Of a DNA stretch of 64,000 bases, positions 1 through 11,530 are shown piece after piece. Source of the stretch: Liolophura sinensis (lineage: Eukaryota > Mollusca > Polyplacophora > Chitonida > Chitonidae). The stretch covers positions 19,505,850-19,569,849 of the forward strand of contig NC_088304.1 in the NCBI RefSeq assembly GCF_032854445.1. Direction: 5' to 3'. Under the pieces are notes generated by a model. It made no database searches. It was not told the DNA's origin and worked only from the letters and a program-made list of their open reading frames with translations. Positions within the stretch are counted from its first letter, which is position 1. The number at the start of each line of letters is the position of its first letter. The position numbers and the translations under genes were made by a program.

Positions 1-224
1 AATCTTTGGCCACCTGATAAATTAGCGACCCGATATCACCATAGACATTTGATAACCCCGTTGATCCTCGATCATTACCTGTAAAAACTCTCAATAACTC
101 GAAGTCATCGTTCAAGGCCATAAATACTTAGATATATAGCTTCCCATTTTCTTAACTTGCATCGGCGCCTTTCAAGTGAGAGATATCCAGCGCTTGCTGT
201 TTTTACTTGCACACCTCACCACAC

Positions 225-690
225 CTCTCGGGATTGCACATAAAACCGTTCTTGAACCATTAAAACTAATAGGTCTACCTTACTTGAACCATTAAAACCT
301 CCTAACTTGGCTTGCACCTAATAGGCCTACTTTACCTGAACCATTAAAAACCTCCTCACCTGGGATGCACCTACCACCTTCCTTGAACCATTAAAACCTC
401 TTCACTCGCGGGGTGTACCTAAACCTTCATTGAACAGTAAAATCCTCCTAGCTCGGGATGGACCTAAATTCTTCCTTGAACCATTAAAACATCCTCACAC
501 GGTTTGCACGTAAAATATTCCTTGAACCATTAAAAACCTCCTCGCCTGGGATGCACCTAACACCTTCATTGAACCATTAAAAACCCCTCCCTCGGCTTGC
601 ACCTAACACCTTCGATGAACCATTGAAACTTCCTCATTCGTGTTTCACGTAAAAGTTTCCTGGAATAATTAAAACCTCATCATTCTGACT
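225..690. repeat. Degenerate minisatellite, CCTTGAACCATTAAAACC units
   Basis: About nine imperfect copies of a 45-60 bp unit whose core reads CTTGAACCATTAAAACCTCC, followed by a variable CTCACCTGGGATGCACCTAA segment. Spacing is irregular and copies differ by many substitutions, so the array is old. The rest of 1-3875 shows no gene with codon structure or splice sites that I can support. Confidence 0.8.
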
Positions 691-1097
691 GAGCACACAA
701 AACACTCCTTTACCCCGGAATCATTAATTCGTCTTAAGATTTAAGCCATACTCATATAGTCTTAGCTTAAAAACAGCTCTTTGTGACTTTAAGTCATAAT
801 CAAAACATGTTTTTACCAACATTGTGACTAACCATAGAAATTTTTGTTTGATCTTGGGTTTTCATGACAAAACTGAAAATTAAATTAAAATCAAAGTTCA
901 GGGCTAATATTTCAATACGTCTTGTAAGGCAGGTTTGTAAACAATGAAGTGGCAAAATATAAAACCCTAAACAGGTCATCACCAAAAGATGTGTCATATC
1001 GCCGTTAAATAACAGGTCATCCCTTGAAAAGGAAACCAGGTCCATACTATCACGAAACAATAGGTCGCCTCAAGGGGGTGGGGGGGGGAAGGCTCTG

Positions 1098-1192
1098 TGC
1101 AGATGGAAACCTATTCGCCCAGGTGGAAACCTGACAACCCAGGTGGAAACCTATTCCCTCAGGTGAAAATCTTTTCACCCAGGCGGAAACTC
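1098..1192. repeat. Short tandem repeat, CAGGTGGAAACCTATTC units
   Basis: Five near-identical copies of a roughly 20-bp unit with core AGGTGGAAACCT, directly after a run of G at 1076-1088. It is non-coding as far as I can see. Confidence 0.75.
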
Positions 1193-1458
1193 ACGCGATA
1201 AAAGAGGACCCAGCTTGAATGTTGTTTGCATTTATCAATAAAATAAACAAATCAGCAGCATCGGTCGGTTTTAGGACCGTAGTTAAGGAGATACTCTATT
1301 GGTAAACATAGATCTTTTCTTCCTCACACCTCCCTCTGTCATCTTCAGTCAAAACTTCCCCACCCCTCTGTGGAAACATTTTACTTAGGTGCACATCTTT
1401 TCATCACCCAGTTGGGAAACGTGACATGAAAACGTAATAAGAACTTATACAAAAATTG

Positions 1459-1617
1459 AGTATCCGGCCGTACGTGGGAAGGTCTTCCAGCAAGGTGCAG
1501 ATGGTCGTGGGTTTCCCTCGGGCTCTGCGCGGTTTTCTCCCACCATAATGCTGGCCGCCGCCGTATAAATGAAATATTCTTGAGTACGGCGTAAAACACC
1601 AAAGAAATAAATAAAAA
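1459..1617 (+). mobile_element. SINE family A, 5'-truncated copy
   Basis: The body and tail of the main tRNA-derived SINE of this window, from CCGGCCGTACGTGGGAAGG to CGTAAAACACC. The tRNA-like head is missing. The tail ends in AAATAAATAAAAA. Confidence 0.85.
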
Positions 1618-1693
1618 TTGAGTAAATATGAAATAACTTACATGGGAGACCGCACAGTTGTAATATTTTTCAGTTTAGTTAACGCCTGACCTG

Positions 1694-1733
1694 GAGTTTG
1701 GTTTGGTTTATTTATTTATTTATTTATTTACTT
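1694..1733. repeat. TTTA simple repeat
   Basis: Short (TTTA)n stretch, much like the tails of the local SINEs read on the other strand but without a recognisable SINE body beside it. Between about 1740 and 2960 I see ordinary AT-moderate spacer and no feature. Confidence 0.6.
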
Positions 1734-2964
1734 TTTGTTACATTGATTTCCTGTGATGGTAAAATAAATAGTGGATATATTACATATTACATCTGCTAAC
1801 AAGCAACACACGAGCACTACGCTACCCGTAGCAGTTGGCCCACATGACTCCATCGCAAAGGCCGGATGATGACTACACAGCTTGGACCCATATTACTTTA
1901 AATGTATAGGCGAGAAATTCTCCGCTGCTGAGACAGCATGGTAGACTTATCCTGGCAGAGTCGTTGGTAGGCCATACCTTCGGGTGACGATTTGGGCATC
2001 ACGTCAGGGTAAGTTCACCAGAGACTTGCCAGTGAACCGTGGTTTACTCCAGCCTGTTCAATTTCCTCCACCCCTGACATAATTGAATCTATGGCATAGA
2101 TGTATATCCAGTGCAATATAAAACCGTAAGTTAGATTTCTTTTGCGGTATGGTCTTCGAAGAGGGTTTTTCCAGCCTGTTACTTCCAGTATTCGAAAACC
2201 TGATAGAAAGCTCCTCAGTTCAAATTGGAACTAATGTCAGCGCAATATGAACCGACAACGCGAAATCTGTCTGAAGTGGTTTTAGTAACGTTGCATTGAC
2301 ATCATCCAGATGGACAAATGGACGCACATAAATGTTTGGTAAAATAGCCTGAGTGTTGCTTAATGCCCTACTCAAAAAAATAGTTCATTCATACAACGGG
2401 GTCAGATGAATGGGTGAAGGAAACGGGGGGGTGTATGGGGTAAACCAGCGACATTTGGCACGCTTCTGACAAACTTTCCCACGTGTGACATGTAACGACT
2501 TGCACCCCATATTAGTCAAGTGGAAGGCAAGTAGTTTTCAGCAAGTCTTCCTCTCCCATAACACATGAAGTACTAGTCCAGAACACAACAAATACCAGGT
2601 ACAAATCAAACAACAAATGTGAACAACTGGTATCTGTATTTACAAACCAAATTAGGTGTTTTCTTTTGAAAGTTTATTGCAGGTCGTGTTATTTCAAACC
2701 CTGTTTAATAGGCTATGAATGTTCAAATGAAGCATGAATTGAACATAAGGTGTATATGTTTACAGCATAATTATGTAAGATGTTTTCAAAGAATGTTTGA
2801 TCTTCAAATGACACATGCACATATGCTACTCTCGGCAAAACATCACTTTTCCAAATTTACGCGAAACGTTCTCGAAATTCTAAATATAAGAGTAGATATA
2901 ATCATATAAGGAATTGAGTATGTTATTGCTTAATCCCATGACAGAAATTCCTCTTTCATAGTAA

Positions 2965-3018
2965 AAACACAGGGATTGTGAGAAACACAGGGATTGTGAG
3001 AAACACAGGGATTGTGAG
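2965..3018. repeat. 18-bp tandem repeat, three copies
   Basis: Three perfect copies of an 18-bp unit beginning AAACACAGGGATTGTGAG. On the minus strand this is open as a six-residue repeat, but nothing around it supports a gene. From 3019 to 3875 the sequence is AT-rich spacer that probably includes the 3' UTR of the minus-strand gene that follows; minus-strand AATAAA signals fall at 3656-3661 and near 3515. Confidence 0.85.
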
Positions 3019-3875
3019 AAACATACTGGAACATACAAACACATAAATAACATAATATAATGAGATTATCACAAGGGGAAATGTACAACACTGTTGTATA
3101 GCAATATACACCAAAAAATAAAAAAAAATAATAATAATGAACAAACATAAATTTAGGTATTTTATATCACAGCAAATATTATCAAAGAAAAATTAATTAG
3201 GTGTAAAATTTAAAGAATATCTCTTTATAGATTGAATATTGCATTTGTTATGTTGGATAAAATAACTGTTACAAAAACCACAATTTTGCACAAATTGCCA
3301 CAAAGGATAAATATTGCAAAGACAAAGAAAGTTAAAGTATAAATAGGGCTTTACTCCTATGTTTAAAATTATTGCAGAGTGTCAACCTTTCAGACAGAAG
3401 GACCTGCTTCATACCCACTTAGATCAGAGATTATTGATCACAACTGTAAATAACTGAGGTCTGATTTGAAGGTTGATATAAACATTGCTACTATTATCAT
3501 TTAAATTCTCATCATTTATTGCAAAACAAAATAGAACATTTTGAAATACAAAGTGAAATATACAGTTAGGCTGGAATTGTATTTACTTATCACAGTCATG
3601 TATGAGTCTTTTCATTAATAGTGCAGGTTTAGTAACGATTTTGTTTTCATTTGATTTTATTTCAAGAATACACGTTCTACTTAAAACACCCAGTATAAAA
3701 GAAAATAAAGGGTATCAAACATAACAATTTTAGAGTAAATATTTAACAAAACCAAGTAGACAGAACCTCCCTCCCAACCTGATTCCTCTCCATAAAACCA
3801 TAAGACAGATCTCTTATTTGTTTACCTCCCCAACCCCGCAACCCGCTCAGTTCCCACCCCACTCACTCTACACAA

Positions 3876-6179
3876 TCAGTAGTAGTCTTCAAATGGCATG
3901 AAACCATGGCGATTATGTTGATGAGTAAGTCCATACACCTTTTCTCTCTGCAGAGGTCCAAAGATGGAGTACACCGGCTTTCTGTATGTAGATGTCATGT
4001 AGTTTGACCTGGCATAGAGGTTTGGTTCTACCTGAGAAATGCGGTTCAAACCACGCGCCCTCATGGTTTCAGCAGGTGGGGTGCCACTCGTGTAAAAGCG
4101 TGATGACACTGGCCAGTCTTTGTTTTCTCGGCTCCACTTTGGTTCGGCTGAAGTCCCGGGGTTATACTGCCAGTCCTGGGAGCAGGGCTCACGGCGGTCC
4201 ACGTAGCGGGGGAGTTCTGATCTCCTTATAACAGGTAAGCCAGAGTCATACCACTTGTCTGTCCAGTGCTGAGGATCAAGCAGTACTCAAATTGTTGACA
4301 ATATCACAAAATGATTTTGACAATGTATGTAAACTATAAAATGTTGATCTGTTTTAGTCATTTTCCGTTCCACAAAAACAAAACACTGTTATTACACTTG
4401 CATCACTTGCTAAATGACATCACACAATTTTGATCATGGGATGTCTATATCTCTTCATCCTTAGCATTTGTGCACGTATCTGATTGCTGTTTAATACCAT
4501 ACTCAAAAGTTTATACTTATATGATGACAGTAAGTTAATCAGTGGAGGAAATCGGCATAATTCAACCACATTTGGCAAGATATTAGGTAACTTTCCTACA
4601 TATGATGTACAGATATAGGTGGAGGGTAACTGGTCATCAACAAACTGTTATGCTACTTAAACAACCACACAAGCACCGTCAACCACTCACTGTCAGCAAG
4701 GCCCCCCATAAACAGTTAGAATAGAGAAAAAGCCAATTCCCTGTCCAACATGTCCAAGGCCAGGATTCAACCTGCACCTTGTTGTCCTTGCAACTGAAAG
4801 GCAAGCACTCTGACTGCACCCTCCACCATTAGTATGACAAAATGAAATACATGTCTACACTATATTTGTTAGAAGAAATGATCATGGTTTAGCGCCACGC
4901 CGGCAAATTTTTCGGTCATATCATGGCAAGTCCTTTGATAGAGTGAGTGAGTGCGAGCTTGGAGTTTAACATCTTACTTAACAATTTTTTCAGTCATATG
5001 ATGATGAAGGAACCCTTAGAGTGCATGTAATTTGCCTCCTTCTTGCACGATGGATTTCCACTGCTCTTTTATCTAGTGCTGCTTCACTGAGACGACAAGT
5101 AAGCTACCCGACCCTTGCCATTATACTGGTACAGGTCAACCGGTCCTTGCACTTCCCCTTAGTACTGAACGCCACGTTACCCAACCCAGGATTGACCCTG
5201 AATCTCCCTCCCTGAAGTGGACACTCTAGCTTCTGAGCCATCAGGGCTCATTCCTTTGTTAGAAGTAACGTGTCTGTATTATCATTGGGGCATTCACATG
5301 CATGTGCTGAACACTTTGAGCACACACCACTGATTATCACAAATTCATACCTGGTATGACTGCCGCCCTTCCCTCTGAGTAAATTTCTCTGGGGCATACC
5401 TCCTATTTAAACAGAAAAAAATGGAGATGACATATTCACAAAAATTACATAATTCTCCAGGACAGAACAATATACAGCGCTTGGCCTAGTATGGGTGAAG
5501 ATCAAAATCTTGCTATCCACATAATCTGTTCCATTTTTGAAACTATCGACACTGGCTCTGTATATTTAAATCCATGTGATTCAGATTAATACACTGGTCA
5601 GTAGCCTACTATTCAGGTCTCTATGTATGATTTGATGTTAAAAACACCAAAAAAGGAGTAGAAAGGAACCTAAAAAAAAACGCAATATATTACATGCTGT
5701 AACTTGTAGTAAAAAATGAATTAGTCATAATAATGCACGTTTTTCAGCTGATTCAATGCGCTCGATATTAACGTTCAGTGTTTGGAATACACATGAATGT
5801 CACATCTAAACTTTTAGCCTGATGCTAGTTTAGTTCAACTTCTTATTTCAGTTCTTCACTTTAGAATATAATCTTGGCTAAAATGTAAGGTTAAAGTCAC
5901 AAAAACACAAAGCTTGAGAAACGTGAATAGGCCTATGGCCCTTAGACTGTCTATTGTTTACTAAGGCCATAAGGGAAGGCAGACGGTGGTGAAGCTTTGT
6001 TCATCATAACTGCTAATGATAACAGTGTCAACTGTCAATATTTAAGTGTCATATGGATGAACTTGGGATATACTTTACTTGAACATTTCCTGTGAGCTGG
6101 GGTATTTGGGCACATTTGGAGGGACATTTGTCCAGTACGGATATCGACTCCCACTCCCGTTGAACAGTGTTGCTGCCAT
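3876..6179 (-). CDS. Small Trp/Tyr/Pro-rich protein, candidate axonemal microtubule-associated protein
   Basis: Three coding exons on the minus strand: 6179-6079, 5402-5351 and 4268-3876. Donors are GTAAAG and GTATGA; acceptors are AATAG and CCTCAG. Phases agree, giving 181 aa from MAATLFNGSGSRYPYWTNVP to NRHGFMPFEDYY. It has no signal peptide, membrane segment or coiled coil; it is basic and rich in Tyr, Trp, Pro and Arg, with short motifs such as RYVDRREPCSQDW and SNYMTSTYRKPVYSIFGP. I do not recognise the family. Its composition, its small size and a divergent partner of similar style suggest a microtubule inner or ciliary protein; this is inference only. The exon 2 acceptor has a second in-frame AG three bases later (TAGGAG), which would drop one Arg. 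Minus-strand AATAAA at 3656-3661 would end the transcript about 215 bases after the stop. Confidence 0.72.
4942..5249 (-). mobile_element. SINE family B, near full length
   Basis: Runs from GAGTGAGTGAGTGCGAGC to ATCAGGGC. Read on the minus strand, the right end is a tRNA-like head (TGGCTCAGAAGCTAGAG resembles box A, and GGGTCAATCC resembles box B) and the left end is the GTTAAACTCC-(CACT)n tail. It lies in the second intron of the minus-strand gene. The copy is diverged. Confidence 0.8.
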
Positions 6180-6562
6180 GTTTACGTCTCTCTCTCTCTG
6201 GTTGTGTGGCCCCCTTATACGCTCAACAAATACCCCATGAAGTCGAATTCCACATGCAAAGATCTTGTCTCTCTAAAGATAGCAAGCTTCAATAATGTAA
6301 AATAATTCGGTACGGAAGAATTTCGGCGTAAGCTGCTCTGAGGCTGCAGATTGTGCAGCCACTGAGTATTTTTTAACGCCATTGGCGGCCCGTAACTAGG
6401 AAACACGCGTGCCTGGATACGTAGACAATTGCACGTGTATACAAACAAAGGGGGCGGGGTCGTCAGGTTTGTGTCTCACATCTTGTGCGTTTACCTTTTC
6501 CATGGTTTACCTGTGACACGACAAGAAATCATAATCCAATCCTACTCTTGGATTAGTTCAAA
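6180..6562. promoter_or_regulatory. Bidirectional promoter between two divergent small genes
   Basis: The 383 bp between the two start codons. Visible elements: GC box GGGGCGGGG at 6451-6459, E-box CACGTG at 6432-6437, and inverted CCAAT (ATTGG) near 6381-6385. An X-box-like imperfect palindrome, GTAACTAGGAAAC, lies at 6392-6404 and matches 10 of 12 informative positions of the RFX motif GTNRCC-N-RGYAAC. It is richer in CpG than its flanks. RFX X-boxes are known to drive ciliary genes, which agrees with the guess about the two products, but one imperfect match is weak evidence. Confidence 0.6.
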
Positions 6563-9500
6563 ATGGCGGCTGCTCATCAGTTTTTATCCACGCCGGTTAA
6601 ACTTCCAAAGCAATGGTGAGTTTATACGTATTGACATGAACGACCCGATAACCGGTCTCTCTGCAGTTAAACGCCTATATGGCTGTCGGCTGATAATATA
6701 TCTAACGATGTAATGTTTTTGACCGTAAGTCTAAAGTATATGTTAACTACACACACGAACACATGTGTAAGGATGCAAATTTTACGTTAGCCTTCAGTAA
6801 TTAACAGCCTTCGTATATGACGGCCTCTCCCATAAAATGTGCTTTTTTATATAGTCTCGAGTAACAGACTGAGGCACCATCGAAATTATAATGCTCCTGT
6901 AAAGATGAAACAGATACAAGTTGTCCGTCTATATAGATACTTAACACTGTACCACTGTCGATTTTCAATTTAACTATTTCCATTCTTTTATTTTTTGTGT
7001 CTTTTTTTTGTTTGTTTTTTTGGGGTTTTTTGTGTTTTTTTTTGTTTTTTGAGGTAATCAAATTGCTACATAATTAACCAGAATCTTAACTGGCTTAAAT
7101 GACATCTAGAACCCTTAACCTATGAAGGCATGAGATCGAATCGATCTATCTGATAATATTGTGTTGCGTCAAAAGTGTGCCAAGTGTACCAGGATTTCTG
7201 AAGGTGTATATGCCGATTGTCATGTAATTATGGTACTATGGTAACAGTGTACTAGTGTAACATTCTTTATGATAAATAAATAATTCAGAAAATAATTTTT
7301 AATATTCCAAAATTAAATACTCGAATTTTTAAGCTACTGTAACGTTGCTATACACGGCGAAAAAGGAAGAAAAAAACAGCTCATGGAAAAGCGCTGCATA
7401 TTGTGTTAATGTTGAGTTTCTGGTCACGTCATTAGGACACAAGAACGTTCCAGTACAGAATGACGTCATCGCTTTACGTCAGGGTAGGGCTATTTACTTA
7501 TCTTTTAGCACGGCAGTATTCATATAGCTCTCGGTGTCTTGCTAGAAATAGGCGGTAAACAGCAGTTGTTAGATATTCTGACGTGAAGTTCTAGGAGATC
7601 ACTTGCCTTCCAGGGTACTTGAGCTCATCTTGTGGGTGAGAACTAACGAGCCTTATACGTAGAAAAGTTCGTCAGATATTGGTGGTTTACTCAAGACTAT
7701 ATGATGTTCTTCCACCCATGAATAAAAATATGGTCGATTTTCTCTTCCCGTTGTTGTTAACCCGATTACTGACGCAAAAAATAAAAATTCATTGAACACC
7801 AATGAAATCAATGAAGTCAATCAATGAAATCAATCAAGGAAATCAATCAATGAATCTATCAATGAATGAATCAATCAATGAAATCAATCAATGAATGAAT
7901 CAATCAATGAAATCAATCAATGAATCAATGAATCAATGAATCAATGAATCCATCAATCAATCAATCAATCAATCAATCAAATTAAGGCACTACATAGTTT
8001 CTTCAGGCTCCATTATAAAACGAGGTTAGTATACTGATAATCGTTAAAGGTGGAGAAAACATAAAAATTTCATAAAGAACAGACGAAAGAGTGTGAAAAG
8101 GTAGTTGTAAATGTGGTCTTCATTATTTATTTTTTCGATTTTTCTTTAAAGAGAAAAAGACGCTTGAAAAAAAATTTCCATGGTGGGTCTTTGAGACCAT
8201 CTTTGGTATATATTGTGTTTACGTAGTAATGTTATAAATGTGAATATAACACATGTTATATTTACATATTGGATCATATTTATATTTTTAATGTATTCAT
8301 AAATATTTCCGATTAAATGCATGTGTTTGGATATAAAGGACAAACTTACATTCAAATAAATTCTCATTTAGAATATTATTATGCAAAGACTGTAATATAC
8401 CAAAAGGTGGTCCCAAATACCCGCCACACAAAAATGTATGTATTTTCAAATACCTTTCTCTCTTGATTGAAAAAATCTAAAAAAAATTTTAAAGACCATA
8501 TTTTCAAATAAGTTTCCACGGTCTTTTCGTCTGATTTTGACAGCATGTTGATGTTCTCTTCTTCTTTAATAACAGTGCGGTGTTCTGTACATGTTACTAT
8601 CGCCACAATATGGCTGAAAGACTGCTGATGTGAAGTACAGGTACAATCATTTAATCTTTTTGACGTATTTTCGTTCCAGTGACATAACTTTTATTTATCC
8701 GCTTTTTATTTACAGGCAGCCGCGTCTAAATGAGTGGAGTGTATACCATTGCAGTCACCCGGATGTAGCCCAGGTACAAAACAATTAAACTTATACCTAT
8801 ACTTTGATTACATTAAGAGGATTTCGGTCAAAATTTCGATGACAATGGGTATCATTTTCCTATGCAATGGCTGCTGGGGTCCAAACTGCATAGAGTATTG
8901 TTCTCTTGGCGTCGCCAGTCTACCCACAAACGTCATAGCAAAGGCGGGAATGAAAAATTAATAGACTGCATAGGCCCGAATAGTTTTATGCAGGAAACCT
9001 TCCTCATTACGCACGGTATTTAATTTACTGCAACACTACCAGGACTTAATATATCATTTTGTACACACAGCGACACTCTCATATAAATTAGTTACAGTAG
9101 TGTCAAAGTATGATTGTTTTTTGTGGCTCACTGAGTTCTTGATTGTTTCAGTGGCGGTAACTTTCAATATTTATTTATTTATTTATTTATTTTTATTCAA
9201 GAATATCAATATTTAAAGGTAACGATATTAGTCTACTCTTAAAAGTATTTCATCTCACGTTTGCTTTATTTAGGGTTTTCCTCGTCTCTGAGAATATACG
9301 AATTTCGTTGCCTTCTTAACCAATGACACGCTGTTTCTGTACGACAAATAAATGTTCTGTTGCAGGCTGGATGGCGGAAGTGGTCTGCTGAGCACCCTGA
9401 CTGGTATGCCCGAAAGTCCTCTTCTACCACACCGGACTGGTTCCGACGAAGAGTGAACACTATCAGGAGAGGTGGGTGCTGGGCTAGGCTGGGAAGGGGC

Positions 9501-10346
9501 AACGTGATCCTGCCACACCCCCAGAACAAGAGGTGTTGGGTTGTGACAGAGCGAACGGCTCAAGCATGTAGATCCAAAAACCGATATACGTGTTAGTCTT
9601 GGGAATCAGATGGAGTTAGGCTGGCAACACAGCACTTCGGGTTGTAGACTGAAACAGAGCGTACGTAGCCCACTCAGATATTACGAGTGTTACATGTAGA
9701 TAGGTCAGGCGTTGGAAACGATGGTTTAGACCAGTACAGAGTGCAGAGGAATAAAAATCAATGGCGTATCTTTCCCGCTGGTAACTGGATTGGCCCCAAG
9801 CTGAAATGAAGATTGCACTGAATTCTCTTGAAATACTTGTATAATACGTTCACAGTCCCATAAAACGTCATCACCAAGTACAAAGGCAGAAGTGAAGAAT
9901 TATAGACTACACCCACGGGTTAATTGTTCTCGAATGATTTTAGGGCGGTAAGGTTCCCCATTGTCCCGGCGTAAGGGAATGAGAACAATTCTTGTGACAA
10001 CTTTTGAGTATGGCGCTAAACAACAATCAATCAATCTTGTCTTTCTGTTTTAGCCGACTACAAGAACGTGAACTGGCACTACGACTTGGCGTCCAAACCC
10101 AACAGCAGAAACCACGACATCTTCGTGTCCAATACCAACGAGGTTCTTCAGAAGGACACCGCCAAGGCCATGCCCCCGAACAGAGCGTATCGAGGCAGTG
10201 TAGAGTACCCCAAGCCCTTCCCCGCGGAAATTCCCGCCCCCAGATGGGGTCTGTACAACCCTCACCATTATGAGGAACCCACACGCTTTACCCACTTTCC
10301 ACCAATCAAACACACGGGACTAGATACGACGATTGTGCACATGTAA
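6563..10346 (+). CDS. Small Trp/Tyr/Pro-rich protein, candidate axonemal microtubule-associated protein
   Basis: Four coding exons: 6563-6615, 8716-8773, 9366-9471 and 10054-10346. Donors are GTGAGT, GTACAA and GTGGGT; acceptors are TTTACAG, GTTGCAG and TTTTAG. Phases agree (2, 0, 1) and give 169 aa. It starts MAAAHQFLSTPVKLPKQW, the Trp codon being split across intron 1, continues QPRLNEWSVYHCSHPDVAQ, and ends KHTGLDTTIVHM. Many short aromatic motifs (WRKWSAEHPDWY, TPDWFRRR, NVNWHYD, PRWGLYNPHHYEEP) and no hydrophobic segments suggest an extended protein lying along another structure. I could not name the family; a microtubule inner or ciliary protein is an inference from style and from the divergent neighbour. 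AATAAA at 11076-11081 is a possible polyadenylation signal. Confidence 0.72.
7789..7981. repeat. CAAT/TGAA simple repeat
   Basis: Interspersed CAAT and TGAA tetramers (ATCAATCAATGAAATCAATC and variants) over about 190 bp in intron 1 of the plus-strand gene. It ends in a pure (ATCA)n run. Confidence 0.85.
8044..8569. mobile_element. TTAA-bounded fold-back element (MITE-like)
   Basis: About 526 bp bounded by TTAA at 8044-8047 and 8566-8569. The two arms are long imperfect inverted repeats: the left arm (AGGTGGAGAAAACAT, CAGACGAAAGA, TGTGGTCTT) reads again on the other strand at the right end (AAGACCATATTTTC, TTTTCGTCTG, ATGTTCTCTTCTTCTT). Inner parts pair too, such as GACCATCTTTGG with CAAAAGGTGGTCC. 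No coding sequence. TTAA target sites are typical of piggyBac-type transposons, so a non-autonomous piggyBac-like MITE is the likeliest reading, though no transposase is seen. It lies in intron 1 of the plus-strand small gene. Confidence 0.75.
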
Positions 10347-10406
10347 ACCTCTTATATATACACCGTAGTGATTGCACCATTGAAGTCTCAAGTTGTAGGC
10401 CTATTC

Positions 10407-10845
10407 GTTTCGCCGTTGGTGATTGACACGTCTTTGTACGTCTTGGTACTCTCTTTTAGGCAGTTGACGTTTGTTTAGTCTTTGTGCCTTTGCCACTGAA
10501 TTTTATTAAATCTCTGTACGTCTTTCGCTGGTGACGTTTGTTAAGGCTTTGTACTCTTTTCACCATTGACGTTTGTTAAGTCTTTGTACGTCTTTGTACT
10601 CTTTTTTGACTATTGCATGGCGTTTGTTAAACGTCTTTCTACGTCTTTCGCCGGTGACGTTTGTTAACTCTTTGTACGTCTTGGTACTCCCCTGTCGTCA
10701 TGCATTGACCTTTTGTTAAGTCCTTGTACGTTTTGGTACTCCCCTTTCGCCGTTGAGGTTTGTTAAGTCTTTGAACGCCTTGGTACTCCTGTTTCGTCAT
10801 AAACATTTGTTAAGTCTTAGTACGGCTTTGTACGCCTTTATTCGA
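10407..10845. repeat. Degenerate minisatellite, TTTGTTAAGTCTTTGTACG units
   Basis: Roughly eight to ten imperfect copies of a 45-60 bp unit with core GTTTGTTAAGTCTTTGTACG and a TTGGTACTCCCCTTTCGCC spacer, starting just after the stop codon of the small plus-strand gene and probably within its 3' UTR. Confidence 0.75.
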
Positions 10846-11379
10846 AAGGCGGCCTGATAAAAGGAAGGAGCAGAAGTTACCCACGGGCTAAATAAGGCTT
10901 GGATGTACATTTATACTCACATTGTATATCATAGGCGAAGGGAGTTGATTCCGGAGATGCTGTTAAATGGAAATATGTAAAAGTGATAAACTGTACTGGG
11001 CAGATTGAAAATGCTCGTTTTAGTTGACAATGTATGTGAAATTACAGATGGTTGTGTCATTTGAGTTACAGCCCTAATAAAACGTGAATAATTTTAACAC
11101 GCTGGTATAAAGGGCGTGAAGACCTAGGCGTATATTCAAGTACAACGGGTCTACGAGATCCCCAATATGAACGGGAAATGAATATGTATGTTTATTGATT
11201 ATGTATTTATTTATTTAGTGTACATGGAAAATAAAAAAGGTAGGAAAAAACAAAAGGTACTGATGTGTTGTTGCATGCTATGTGAAGATCGATATAATGT
11301 CTTCTGCATCGTAAGTGCCAGTACATAAAACCTTCGTTAATTTTGAGAAGTTGTCAGGTATGAGAGCAAACCCAGGTGG

Positions 11380-11530
11380 ACTCATGCCCAATACTTTAAA
11401 AATGGTACTTCTTGCTGCCGCGCTTGGCGTTCATCACTGAGAGTTTTTTGCAAGTAAACAGGACTGGTTGACCCGGTGTCCGTATAATGCGAATGGGTGT
11501 GTGTGTCATGTCTGGTGTCACCGGCTTCTG
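11380..11530 (+). mobile_element. SINE family C, fragment of the body
   Basis: Matches the body of the element at 38120-38460: GGTACT-TTGCTGC, then AACAGGACTGGTTG-CCCGGTGTC, then TGTCATGTCTGGTGTC. Head and tail are lost. Apart from this fragment and short AT-rich simple repeats (near 12725), 10850-13740 holds nothing I can name. Confidence 0.6.
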
